A model generated the notes under the pieces. The model saw only the letters and a program-made list of their open reading frames with translations. It had not been told where the DNA came from and ran no database searches. Both the position numbers and the translations under genes were made by a program. DNA of 64,000 bases from Galeopsis tetrahit (taxonomy: Eukaryota; Streptophyta; Magnoliopsida; Lamiales; Lamiaceae): contig OY776124.1 in NCBI GenBank assembly GCA_963675135.1, positions 13,468,677-13,532,676 on the forward strand, given 5' to 3'. Shown here piece by piece: positions 55,092-64,000 of the stretch (position 1 is its first letter; each line of letters opens with the position of its first letter).

Positions 55092-55936
55092 TGAAAGTGT
55101 GGTGTGTATGAAGTGTTTAAGTTTAAGTAGAATAATGCTGTACTAAATATTGAGACAAATTGTACAACACTGACTCTAACAGAATATCAGAAAATAAGAT
55201 TGACAGCGGAAGACTTGAAACACTAAAAACAAATGTGACACAATGGAAATAATTTTTCACATAGATTTTATAAATAAAAATCTATGCGAGCCTTACGGCG
55301 AAATTCAATACTTATCTTCAAGTACAAATGTTGTGTGAAATGTTACAACATTAACAGTCACAACAGAAACTACAAACGAGGCAGGTGCCTTGTTCTAAAA
55401 ACGAACTAAGTGTATAAGAGATTACACACTGTCGAAATGCCAGTCTATCTATGATTACACTCTCGATAGATAAGAGAAGCACACAGTCATACGGGTGGTA
55501 TACGAACGTATGAACTAAAAGGTAAAACTACTGGCCACAATTCCTAACAGGGATAAACGCTCGGTCTAGGAGATTAATCGAATAGAGTACACTAATTTAT
55601 GAAGCCTTCAATCGGTATTTATAGAAGTGGGGTGCTGATTCTAGAGGCTTCCATATAAGATCCTATTTTTTAGGAACTCAACTTCCATGATCTTTCTAGA
55701 TCCTTCTTGAATGCTCCAGGTCGTTCTAAATGGTTCCAGGCCGTTCTAGCATGTTCTTCAATGTTCTGGAATCTTCCAGGTTCCAGATCCTTGTAGAAGC
55801 TTCTAGATCCTGCCAGAAATGCGACAACATTTAGATCAACATTTAATGTAGCATTTCAGAAAAGACTTAGATAAAATCTCGGAAGGTCAAATTAAGATGT
55901 TGTTGATAATGTTAAAGCATTTAAGAATTAACAACA
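55092..55936 (-). repeat. 3' LTR of the Sirevirus
   Basis: The left end TGAAAGTGTGG is fixed by its repeat at 63974. The inner end is placed at AACAACA (55936), giving an element-strand start of TGTTGTTAATTC, but no clean polypurine tract confirms this. It contains a run of CTTCTAGATCC/GTTCTAG-type repeats at 55690-55815. Confidence 0.55.
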
Positions 55937-56125
55937 TCTACAAGGGTGGAATGATCACAATGGAATATTCAATGTAAATCACACATGCAAATGTTGTCCA
56001 TCACCAGCATCAGCAGCAACTGGAACTCCATCATCATTTATCTCCTCAATGACCACATTGGAGTTGGATGGTGGTGGTACTCCCCTTGTTGTAGGTGAAA
56101 GCAGATTGGTCCACCTGTCCTTTAG

Positions 56126-58129
56126 TTACTGGAGCTCATCAATTGTTTCCTGCAAGTGTTGGAGTTGGAGTTTGATGAATTCCTGTGAAAGATACACATT
56201 ACCAGAAATGTTGATACGGATGTTCTCAACATTTGGGGTTGCATTTTTCTGTCTTGGTCTGGATGATTCAGGATGATCAGTAGTTGAGGGTCTGGTTGGT
56301 TCTGGTTTAGTAGAAGTAGAGAGTCTATGCTGATGTTCAGTACCAGGAGCAATCAAAGGCAGATCAATGACTCTATCTCCAGTGAGTAAGGCAGGAGCTA
56401 TGGCCAACAGTGGAACTCTCCCCCTCAACACATCAGTGTTCTTGGCAACAAATCCATGATGCCTCAAGTAGTTAGAAATCAGAACAGGATAGGGTAAATT
56501 GCCTTTTTCAGAAACTCTACCAGTAAATCTCATCATATGTTGGAAAATTGTAAGGCCCAAATTGAATCTCTTAAGCACATAAATCCTATACATCAAAACA
56601 GCTTGATCCTTTGTGATCTTGGTAGTGTTTGTAGTGGGAATCCAGTTGTAGATAATGAGTTTGTATAACACAGAATGTAGGGAGGTGAGGTCTTTGGCTA
56701 GCATTTGTCTAGTCCACTTAACTACCCTACCACCAGTTATAGCAGAAATGACCACATCCATGTCAGGTTCTTCATCAACCTCAACATTGGGAATTTCCAA
56801 AAACTCATTTATCAATTCAGGAGTAAAAGGAACATCCCTCCCCCTAAAACTAACAGTCCCATACCACCTAGAAGATCTCCTACCAGTGCTCTTTTTCATA
56901 CATGCATAAAATTCATATGCCCAATTTGTCAAGAAAGATTCACCAAAATTCACAACATGCATCAAATTCCTTTTTTCTAAGAAACTAATCATGCCTTTAC
57001 TATCAAAGTCAGGTATATTGATCCTTTTCTCTATCAGCAGTTTTCTCTTAGAATAAATGGCCAATCTATTCTCTAGAGTTTCAAGAGAATCAGAAATACC
57101 TTCCTCTTCAGAAGCAAGGTCATCTGAGCTTGATGTAGAGCTTTTAGCAGAGCTCTGTTCAGGGCTGCTTGCTGCACTGGAAGAGCTATCCCCACTGCCA
57201 CCATCTTCAGGTTCTGGTGCAGCTTCCTTTGCAATAGCATAGTGCTCAGCATTTTTCTTTAGAGACTTCAGAATGTCTCTCAAGCATCTTTCAGAATCAG
57301 AATTGGAATCTGATTTAGCTGGTTCATCTTCAGCAATCATCTTGGCCTTCCCTTTTCCTTTGGGATCATCAACAGCTTTCTTCTTTGTCTTCTCAGCAAC
57401 AACGGTCTTTGCTTTCTTAGGTTTCTCAGCAACAACAGGAGCTTCATCTTCAGAGTCTGTGAACACTTGGATGGGTTCACCAGCATCAGCTCCAGCTTTC
57501 TTCTTCTTCCTCATGGATTCAGAATAATCCACACGAGTGAAAACGCGGTTTGATCTCCTCCTTCTTTGTACATGACTTCTCTGCCTTTTCCCTTTCTGTG
57601 CATTCTTTTTGAGAGGAATGGGGGCAGACTCATCTGAAACAGAGAGTGAAGAGTTTGTACCTTCAGAAATGTTTGCATCCTCCATTTCAACGTCTTCAGG
57701 GTCAGACGTGGCAGTGGCTTCTTCTTCAACAGAAGCTTCAACATTCTCAGTTTGCGTTTCGTGAACAGAGGGTAATTTGGGGCTTTTTGAGGCAGAAGCC
57801 ATTTGGGCGGTTTGATCAGCCAAATAGCTCGAGATATCCACAGTGATATCTCCAAAAGTCATCACGGGCAGATGACCTGTAGTTCGAAGAGTATCAGACA
57901 CCTCTTCGATAGCCCTAGTGACCTGTTCGACGGTTGCATCTTGAGGAAAGTTTGTTTGAGGAGTGGGAATGGTTGTTGATGGTGTTGCAGAGACATTCGA
58001 GTCAGCATTTGATGCGGTAGAGTTTTGTGAAGCCATGGAAGCAAGGATTTCGAGAGGATTTGTGCGATAGTGAGATGAGGTTTTCGAATCAGAGAGAGAT
58101 TGTGAGGAATTCGAGTTTGTTCCAGCCAT
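56126..58129 (-). CDS. Sirevirus ORF downstream of pol (env-position protein), 667 aa
   Basis: Fully open, starting MAGTNSNSSQSLSDSKTSSH. Residues 1-170 are Ser/Thr/Glu-rich and disordered-looking. Residues 175-300 hold basic clusters (KKNAQKGKRQRSHVQRRRR, KGKGKAK) like nuclear targeting signals, between acidic stretches. Residues 310-360 are Ser-rich. A globular part at about 375-590 (WYGTVSFRGRDVPFTPELI) resembles the domain annotated in databases as putative plant transposon protein. The C-terminus (LSQEFIKLQLQHLQETIDEL) could form a coiled coil. No signal peptide or transmembrane helix is evident to me. In Sireviruses the ORF at this place is called env-like; its function is unknown. It is the only intact reading frame of the element. 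Confidence 0.8.
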   Translation of the reverse strand: MAGTNSNSSQSLSDSKTSSHYRTNPLEILASMASQNSTASNADSNVSATPSTTIPTPQTNFPQDATVEQVTRAIEEVSDTLRTTGHLPVMTFGDITVDISSYLADQTAQMASASKSPKLPSVHETQTENVEASVEEEATATSDPEDVEMEDANISEGTNSSLSVSDESAPIPLKKNAQKGKRQRSHVQRRRRSNRVFTRVDYSESMRKKKKAGADAGEPIQVFTDSEDEAPVVAEKPKKAKTVVAEKTKKKAVDDPKGKGKAKMIAEDEPAKSDSNSDSERCLRDILKSLKKNAEHYAIAKEAAPEPEDGGSGDSSSSAASSPEQSSAKSSTSSSDDLASEEEGISDSLETLENRLAIYSKRKLLIEKRINIPDFDSKGMISFLEKRNLMHVVNFGESFLTNWAYEFYACMKKSTGRRSSRWYGTVSFRGRDVPFTPELINEFLEIPNVEVDEEPDMDVVISAITGGRVVKWTRQMLAKDLTSLHSVLYKLIIYNWIPTTNTTKITKDQAVLMYRIYVLKRFNLGLTIFQHMMRFTGRVSEKGNLPYPVLISNYLRHHGFVAKNTDVLRGRVPLLAIAPALLTGDRVIDLPLIAPGTEHQHRLSTSTKPEPTRPSTTDHPESSRPRQKNATPNVENIRINISGNVYLSQEFIKLQLQHLQETIDELQ

Positions 58130-59046
58130 TTAATTTAGGCGGTTGGAATTTCAAGGTATAGGATGGGAATTTGCACACACTTCTTTGAGATATACACAAC
58201 CAAAACTCAATTCTACAATCTTAGTACTCAACAAATTCAGAAATCACAATTAGCAAATAAATGGAATCTTATGTTCGATATTTATAGAGAGAATTATGTA
58301 GTTGGAGATAAGAAAATAAAAACAGAAGAATTAATCTAGAATTTTCGATAGTACTCCACATTTTTAGCCACAACATAGATCATGGTTAATTAGTGGGAGA
58401 AATTAATTAATTAAACTAATTAAGATTAAAGAAGCTTCCAGAATTAAATTCGCATAATCTGAAAAAAAAGAAATGTGGGTCAGTAATTAATTAAATAAAT
58501 AAAATGAATCTCAATAAATAATTAAATAATTACACAGATAAAAATAAATTCGAATCAGGCAATGTTGTGCTCAAAACTGTTACAAACACCTCAACACGGT
58601 TTTTACATGAATATGCTTCATTTGTGTTGCACCATATTTTTTCTTTTTGTGTTATAGCATCTAATTTGTATTGATCCATTGTTCCTGTAGAGTACATCGT
58701 AGTAGCGAACTCCGTGCCCCATACTTAATTAATGGATTACAAATATGTTGATGTTTTTACCAAAAATCACCTTTTGAAAAGAAGTCATCGTAGTAGTGAA
58801 CTCCGTGCTCCATAGTTACTCAGTGATTTGGTACATCTTTTAGTATGCTAATAACATTCTCATTTTTATGCATTTGAGAGGTGTAAGACATGTTTATTTT
58901 TGCACTCCAAGGTTCTTAGATTCGTAGATATTTTACAAAGAAATTATTTAACTAAGTAAGAAATAAATTCAACTTATAAAATTTATACAACCCATGATGT
59001 TGTCCCAAATGCTGACGCATTTGTGACAACATCCATCCGAATTTTT

Positions 59047-61116
59047 TCAGATAGTGCTCATGCCCAGAGATTTCCTCAAGATAGAGAATCTCTCATGGTC
59101 TAAGGCTTTTGTAAAAATATCAGCATTCTGTTTTTCAGTAGGTACATACTCCAACTTAACAATATTCTTCTCTACTAAATCTCTCATAAAATGGTGTCTA
59201 ATGCTAATGTGCTTTGTGAGTGAGTGTTGTACAAGATTTTTAGAAATGTTAATGGCACTAGTATTATCACAAAAGATAGTAAGTATACCATTCTCAATAC
59301 CATAGTCATGGAACATCTTGCTCAGCCACAAGAGTTGTGTGCAGCAGCTTCCAGCAGCAATATACTCATATTCTGCAGTGGATTGTGAAACACAATTCTG
59401 TTTCTTGCTGTGCCATGATACAATATTGTTTCCCATGTAGAAACATCCTCCACTCGTACTCTTTCTATCATCTATGTCTCCAGCCCAATCAGCATCACTA
59501 TAACCAATCAAAATGTTGTTGGTGTCCTTAGTATACCAGATTCCAAGGTCACTTGTACCTGAAACATACTTGATAATCCTTTTCACAGCATTCAGGTGAG
59601 ATTCCTTTGGATTATATTGGTACCTAGCACAAACACACACACTGTACATAATATCTGGTCTACTAGAGGTTAAATATAGTAAACTACCTATCATGGATCT
59701 GTAAAGTGTTGGATCAACATCTGTTCCAGCACTGTCTTTGCAAAGTTTCAAAGAAGATCCCATAGGAGTTTTCATTGGTTTTGAATTTTCAAGACCAAAT
59801 CTTTTGACCAAGTTCTTAGCATACTTACTCTGGGAGAAGAAAATACCATCACTACACTATTTCATTTGAAGACCTAGAAAATAATTCAAATCTCCAACCA
59901 TACTCATTTCAAATGTTGCAGTCATTGCCTCAACAAAGTTACTCAACATTTTATCACAAGTAGATCCAAACACAATGTCATCAACATATATTTGTGCAAT
60001 AAGTAAATCTCCTTCAGTGTGCTTAATGAACAAAGTTCTATCAGCTTCTCCTCTAATAAATCCATATTCCAAAAGAAAGTCAGTAAGCCTACCATACCAT
60101 GCTCTAGGAGCTTGTTTAAGACCATACAATGCTTTCTTAAGTTTATATACATGATCAGGATATAGTGGATCTTCAAATCCTATAGGTTGTTCAACATATG
60201 CTTCTTCATTCAATATGCCATTTAGAAATGCAGCCTTTACATCCATTTGATGAAGTTTAATATCAATAAAACATGCAATAGCTAGCAGTAATCTAATAGA
60301 TTCTATCCTAGCAACAGGTGCAAAAGTCTCATCAAAATCAACTCCTTCAACTTGGGTGTAACCTTGTGCTACTAACCTAGCCTTGTTTCTAACAATATTA
60401 CCAGATTCATCAGTTTTATTCTTGAATATCCACTTTGTTCCAATGACATTAGTATGACTAGGTCTTGGAACAAGTGTCCACACTTCATTTCTTTCAAACT
60501 GACCAAGTTCTTCATGCATAGCATTAATCCAGTTTTCATCAGTTAAGGCTTCTTTAGCACTCTTAGGTTCAATTTCAGATAAATAGCATTCAGCATTTAC
60601 AATGTTACACATAGAAGACATGCATATTGTTCTTACCACATCTACCTTGTTTGATCTTACTCTTGTTTGCACTCCAATTGTAGCATCGCCTATGATCTGG
60701 TCAGAATGATGATTTTTACCTATTCTTGAAGAAGGATTCGTTTTGGGAACGTACTGGTCATTCTGTGGAGTTACAACTGACTGTTCTGTAGATGTTGATC
60801 CAGATGTGTTAACATTTGGTGCAACATTTTCAGACTTCAGTGTATTTTCAGAAGTGTCAGTAACCTGTGATACATCTTCTTCATCTTTGTCATCTGTAAG
60901 ACCTTTATCATCATCAAACACAACATTAACAGATTCTTGAACAGTGTTAGTTCTAAGGTTATATACTCTATAAGCTTTAGTATTTTTAGAATAGCCTAAA
61001 AAGAAACCTTTATCACTTTTAGAATCAAACTTATGAAGTTGATCCCTATCATTCAAAATATAACACACACAACCAAATACATGAAAATATTTCATACTTG
61101 GTTTTCTGTTGTTCAA
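59047..61116 (-). pseudogene. Sirevirus pol, RT and RNase H part
   Basis: The integrase C-terminal region (KYFHVFGCVCYILNDRDQLH) starts at about 61090. RT runs at about 60500-59860, with LVPRPSHTNVIGTKWIFKNK, LHQMDVKAAFLNGILNEEAY, active site QIYVDDIVFGST near 59985 and DLNYFLGLQMK. A TAG at 59857 interrupts the otherwise continuous frame (next residues CSDGIFFSQSKYAKNLVK). RNase H at 59811-59047 has SDADWAGD, STAEYEYIAAGSC, CDNTSAI, KHISIRHHFMRDLV and NADIFTKAL. Confidence 0.88.
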
Positions 61117-62459
61117 AATCTCATAAGGTGTTTAAGCATGACTCTAGCCATTTCTTGTAAAGTTCTATTCTTTCTTTCAACAATTCCATTTTGTTGTGGA
61201 GTTTTAGGAGATGAATATTCTTGCAAGATACCCTTTTTATCACAAAAATCATTAAACATGCTGTTTTCAAATTCCCTACCATGATCAGTTCTAATACGGC
61301 CAACTTTCAAGTTAAACACATTTTTGAACCTCTTATAAAGAATTTTAAATGCAGCAAATGCTTCAGATTTGTCTCTTAAAGACTCTACCCAGGTATATCT
61401 AGAAAAATCATCTACCACAACTAAGGAATACCTCTTTCCTCCAATGCTTTCAGTTTCCATAGGACCCATCAAGTCCATGTGCAGTAATTCAAAACATCGA
61501 TGTGTAGTACAATGTGACAGCATTTTGTGTGACATTCTTACCTGCTTACCTTTTTGGCATGGTCCACATACAGTGTTGTTGTGAAGCCTCAGTTTTTGAA
61601 TTCCTTTTACTGCATCTGCTTTGATTAGTTTATTCATTGCTCTGTAATTTGCATGACCCAATCTTTGATGCCATAAGACATTTTCATCATATTTTGACAA
61701 GTTACACATATTTGTTCCAATAAGATAGCAATTATCAGCTGACCTAGTACCAGTCATGACACAAACTTCATCTTTATTAAGAACATAACATGAATCTTTA
61801 TCAAATTTCACATGCAAATTATCATCACAAAGTTGACTAATGCTAATCAGATTTGCAAGTAAGCCATCAACATGTAAGACATTTTTAAGCTTAGGAAATC
61901 CTTCAACATTCAAAGTTCCTTTACCAACAATCTTTCCTTTAGAACCTCCACCATATGTAACACTACCACTATTCAAGGTCACATAATCAGATAAGAATTC
62001 AGTACGACCTGTCATATGTCTAGAACAACCACTATCAAAATACCATAAATCAGGTAGACATGCTTTTAAGGAGGTATGAACAACATTACATGTAGTTTTT
62101 GGTTTCCATGCAGATCTCATACACTGTTTACCAGAATGTGACAGTTTATTATGCAACATTTTCAAAGTTTTCTGTTCTTCAAACAATTTTATACAATAAG
62201 GACGAATATGACCAACTTTGAAACAGTAATGACAGATATACTTCCTCTTGACCTTGTGAGGATCTGATTGTGCAGATGTTGCACCAGATGTGTCAACATT
62301 TGCCTTCACAAATTTCACAGGTTTTCTAAATTTATCAGAAATAGAAGCAGTAGTACCATCATAACCTAAGCCATGATTATTAGACTTACCAGTAGCTATA
62401 GCATTATTTACCTCAGAAGCACTCTTGGAATATTTCTTGAAATATAAGGTGGAATTTAT
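61113..62459 (-). pseudogene. Sirevirus pol, second zinc knuckle, protease and integrase
   Basis: Same frame as gag after a TAG at 62460-62462. A zinc knuckle CHYCFKVGHIRPYC at about 62245 (a typical second Sirevirus knuckle), protease WYFDSGCSRHMTG near 62040, integrase zinc motif HQRLGHANYRAMNKLI with CGPCQKGKQ, and catalytic blocks LLHMDLMGP, RIRTDHGREFEN and KTPQQNGIVERKNR. About 90 bp are deleted at 61130: RVMLK runs straight into TPYEILNN, losing the SIKLWAEA-type block and shifting the frame. Confidence 0.88.
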
Positions 62460-63899
62460 CTATTTCTCCTTTAAGTTACAGATTTCCAGATCTCTTTTGG
62501 TAAGAATAACCTCTAGCTTGGTGATTGTGTCCTTCAGATCCTCATTCTCTTTATTCAGGGAATTAAGAGTGAGTTTCTGATTGTTCCAATCATCTAACAA
62601 CTTTTGGTGTTCATTGTCATCAGTCTTTTTTCCTGCATCATCAACGAAACCATTAAAACAGTTCAAATCTGGGTGACTCTGTTCTGATGTTGCTGTAGAT
62701 GTTGAAGCATCAGGTACATCATCAGAATCTGTTTCATCCAGATCATCATCAGAGGAATCATTATAATCAATTCTGGTAAAATTAGAATATTCATTCTGAT
62801 TTAACTCATCAAGATCATCATCATCAGATTCATCACTCAAGGTAGCACTAAAGTTCAGCTTTTGCTTAAGTCTAGTGTTGGCACATTCATTTGCATAATG
62901 GCCATAACCAGAACAAGCATTGCATTGAACTGATTTTCGAAATTCAGGATCATACCTTGGTTTACCTTCACTCTTTGATGGTCTTGGTGTGAATTGACCT
63001 TTCCTCCTTTCTGGTTGAGGTGTTGATGTGTTGATTTGAATCTTAGGCTGGATGTTTCTAGATTTGTTTACAGATTTCTTAAGAAACTTATTAAAGTGCT
63101 TAGTGAGCAAGGCAATGTTGTTAGGATTGTTGAGGCATTCGTCAAGCAATTCTTCATCAGAGTCAACTTCAGTAATGATAGGTTGAACTTCAGAAGTGCT
63201 TGATGTTTCCCCTTTATAAACCACAACTTTCTTATCAGCATTAACTTCATCAACTTGATTAGTGTTTATCTCATAAGTTCTAAGAATACTCACTAACTCA
63301 TTTTGACTTAACTTATCTGTATCTTTTGCCTCTTCAATAGCACAAATTTTAGCATCAAATCTTTTAGGAACAGATCTTAATATCGTATGAACTACTCTAA
63401 CATTAGAAATAGGGTCACCAAGAGAATGTGATTCATTGATAATCTCACTTAACCTTTCATTGTAGGCTGTAATTGTTTCATCTTTCCTCATTCGGAGATT
63501 CTCAAATTTTGTCCCCAACATTCGAAGCTTGGTCCTTCGAACACTTTCTAAACCCTCACAATGCTCTTGCAACCTGTCCCATGCATCTTTAGAAGTAGAA
63601 CAGTTAGATATAATTTTAAACATTGAAACATCAACAGAAGTAAAAATAGCATTTAAAGCTTTAGAATTGTAGCTTGCTGTTGTTATTTCATCAGCCGTCC
63701 AGTCAACTTCTCTCTTGAGTTGTATTTCACCATCTGCGTCTGCTGGTCTTTTTGGAGCTTCCCAACCTGTAAGTACAGTCCTCTAAGCACGTTCATCAAC
63801 TGACTTGATGTACATACGCATCTTAGGCTTCCAATAAGCGTAATTCGAACTATCTAAAACGGGTGGCCTAAGTGCCGTGGATATGTGATGTGTTTCCAT
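62460..63899 (-). pseudogene. Sirevirus gag
   Basis: The probable start is the ATG at 63899 (METHHISTALRPPVLDSSNY, then YWKPKMRMYIKSVDERA), 75 bp after the primer site. A TAG at 63783-63785 interrupts it where the family has Trp. From 63623 the frame is open: MFKIISNCSTSKDAWDRLQE, the UBN2-type gag core, an acidic middle, a zinc knuckle CNACSGYGHYANEC near 62895, and a C-terminal heptad-like region (LDDWNNQKLTLNSLNKENED) suggesting a coiled coil. A second TAG (62460-62462) separates it from pol in the same frame. Confidence 0.85.
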
Positions 63900-63960
63900 T
63901 GCTAACCTACACTAAAAACACACTTGACCAAAGATCTAACCTAGTGTCGTCAGGTATCAG

Positions 63961-63973
63961 CTCTGATACCAAC
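63961..63973 (-). other. Primer binding site of the Sirevirus (tRNA-Met type)
   Basis: Plus-strand CTCTGATACCAAC is the complement of GTTGGTATCAGAG, the standard initiator-tRNA-Met primer site of plant Copia elements. It lies directly next to the LTR start at 63974, with a GT between LTR end and TGGTATC. Confidence 0.9.
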
Positions 63974-64000
63974 TGAAAGTGTGGTGTGTATGAAGTGTTT

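Larger units (their letters stand above)
55092..64000 (-). mobile_element. Sirevirus-type Copia, near complete; 5' LTR cut by window edge
   Basis: 3' LTR from TGAAAGTGTGG at 55092 to about 55936. The same TGAAAGTGTGG reappears at 63974 as the start of the 5' LTR, preceded on the element strand by a tRNA-Met primer site (TTGGTATCAGAGC, 63961-63973). Between them, in element order: gag, protease, integrase, RT, RNase H, a ~0.9-kb untranslated gap (58130-59046) and a large extra ORF. RT motif YVDDIVFGS, the RNase H linker ARYQYNPKESHLNAVKRI and the extra downstream ORF are characteristic of the Sirevirus/SIRE (Maximus) lineage. It is inserted in the Gypsy internal region. Nonsense codons and one deletion make it inactive. 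Confidence 0.88.

Overview
The window is plant nuclear DNA. The evidence is short AT-rich GT-AG introns, a RABA/Rab11-class GTPase, a cucumisin-type subtilase, an ankyrin-TPR protein, and a dense set of plant transposon families (Copia including Sirevirus, Athila-like Gypsy, L1-type LINE, hAT, MULE, CACTA, Stowaway, PIF/Harbinger, tRNA-derived SINE). The protein style fits a eudicot; I cannot name the species.

Only three genes look functional. (1) 10422-12915 (+): an 11-exon ankyrin-repeat plus TPR protein, 410 aa, with every splice site readable. (2) 36073-37888 (-): a 216-aa RABA2-like small GTPase in two coding exons, with a probable 5' UTR intron. (3) 39715-42718 (+): a ten-exon, 719-aa subtilisin-like protease with a complete catalytic set. 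A broken tail-to-tail duplicate of the ankyrin-TPR gene lies at 15255-17572 (-). The rest is mobile DNA and AT-rich spacer.

Layout. 1-7542: a Copia element (A, +) split by a second Copia (B, -), itself split by a solo Gypsy LTR. 7543-9660: a CACTA end and an Athila-like pol relic. 9660-12915: ankyrin-TPR gene. 13320-15200: two Copia fragments in opposite orientation. 15255-17572: ankyrin-TPR pseudogene carrying a MULE. 17597-21400: Athila-like gag/leader palindrome with one long LTR. 21400-25640: repeat-rich spacer, a small hAT with transposase remnant, and a foldback element. 25698-29596: 5'-truncated LINE. 29609-32335: Copia (C). 32604-35304: complete gag-only LTR element. 36073-43100: the Rab and subtilase genes, with MITE-like insertions. 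43260-51919: stacked small elements, including a tandem-repeat element containing a solo LTR that contains a MULE. 52171-55091: two copies of one Gypsy LTR family and a SINE-like unit. 55092-64000: a nearly full-length Sirevirus-type Copia (-) with a large extra ORF downstream of pol; its 5' LTR runs off the window.

The host genes do not form a pathway. The informative part is the order of insertions, datable relatively by target-site duplications I could read for eight elements: solo LTR ACCAG/ACCAA, MULE CCTAAGTTT, hAT CAAACATG, gag-only element CATAC, hAT MITE GTGGTAGT, Stowaway TA, solo LTR GAAGT and MULE TTGAAGCTT. PIF-type TAA is also visible. All family names are from reading translations and termini by eye; no database search was run.
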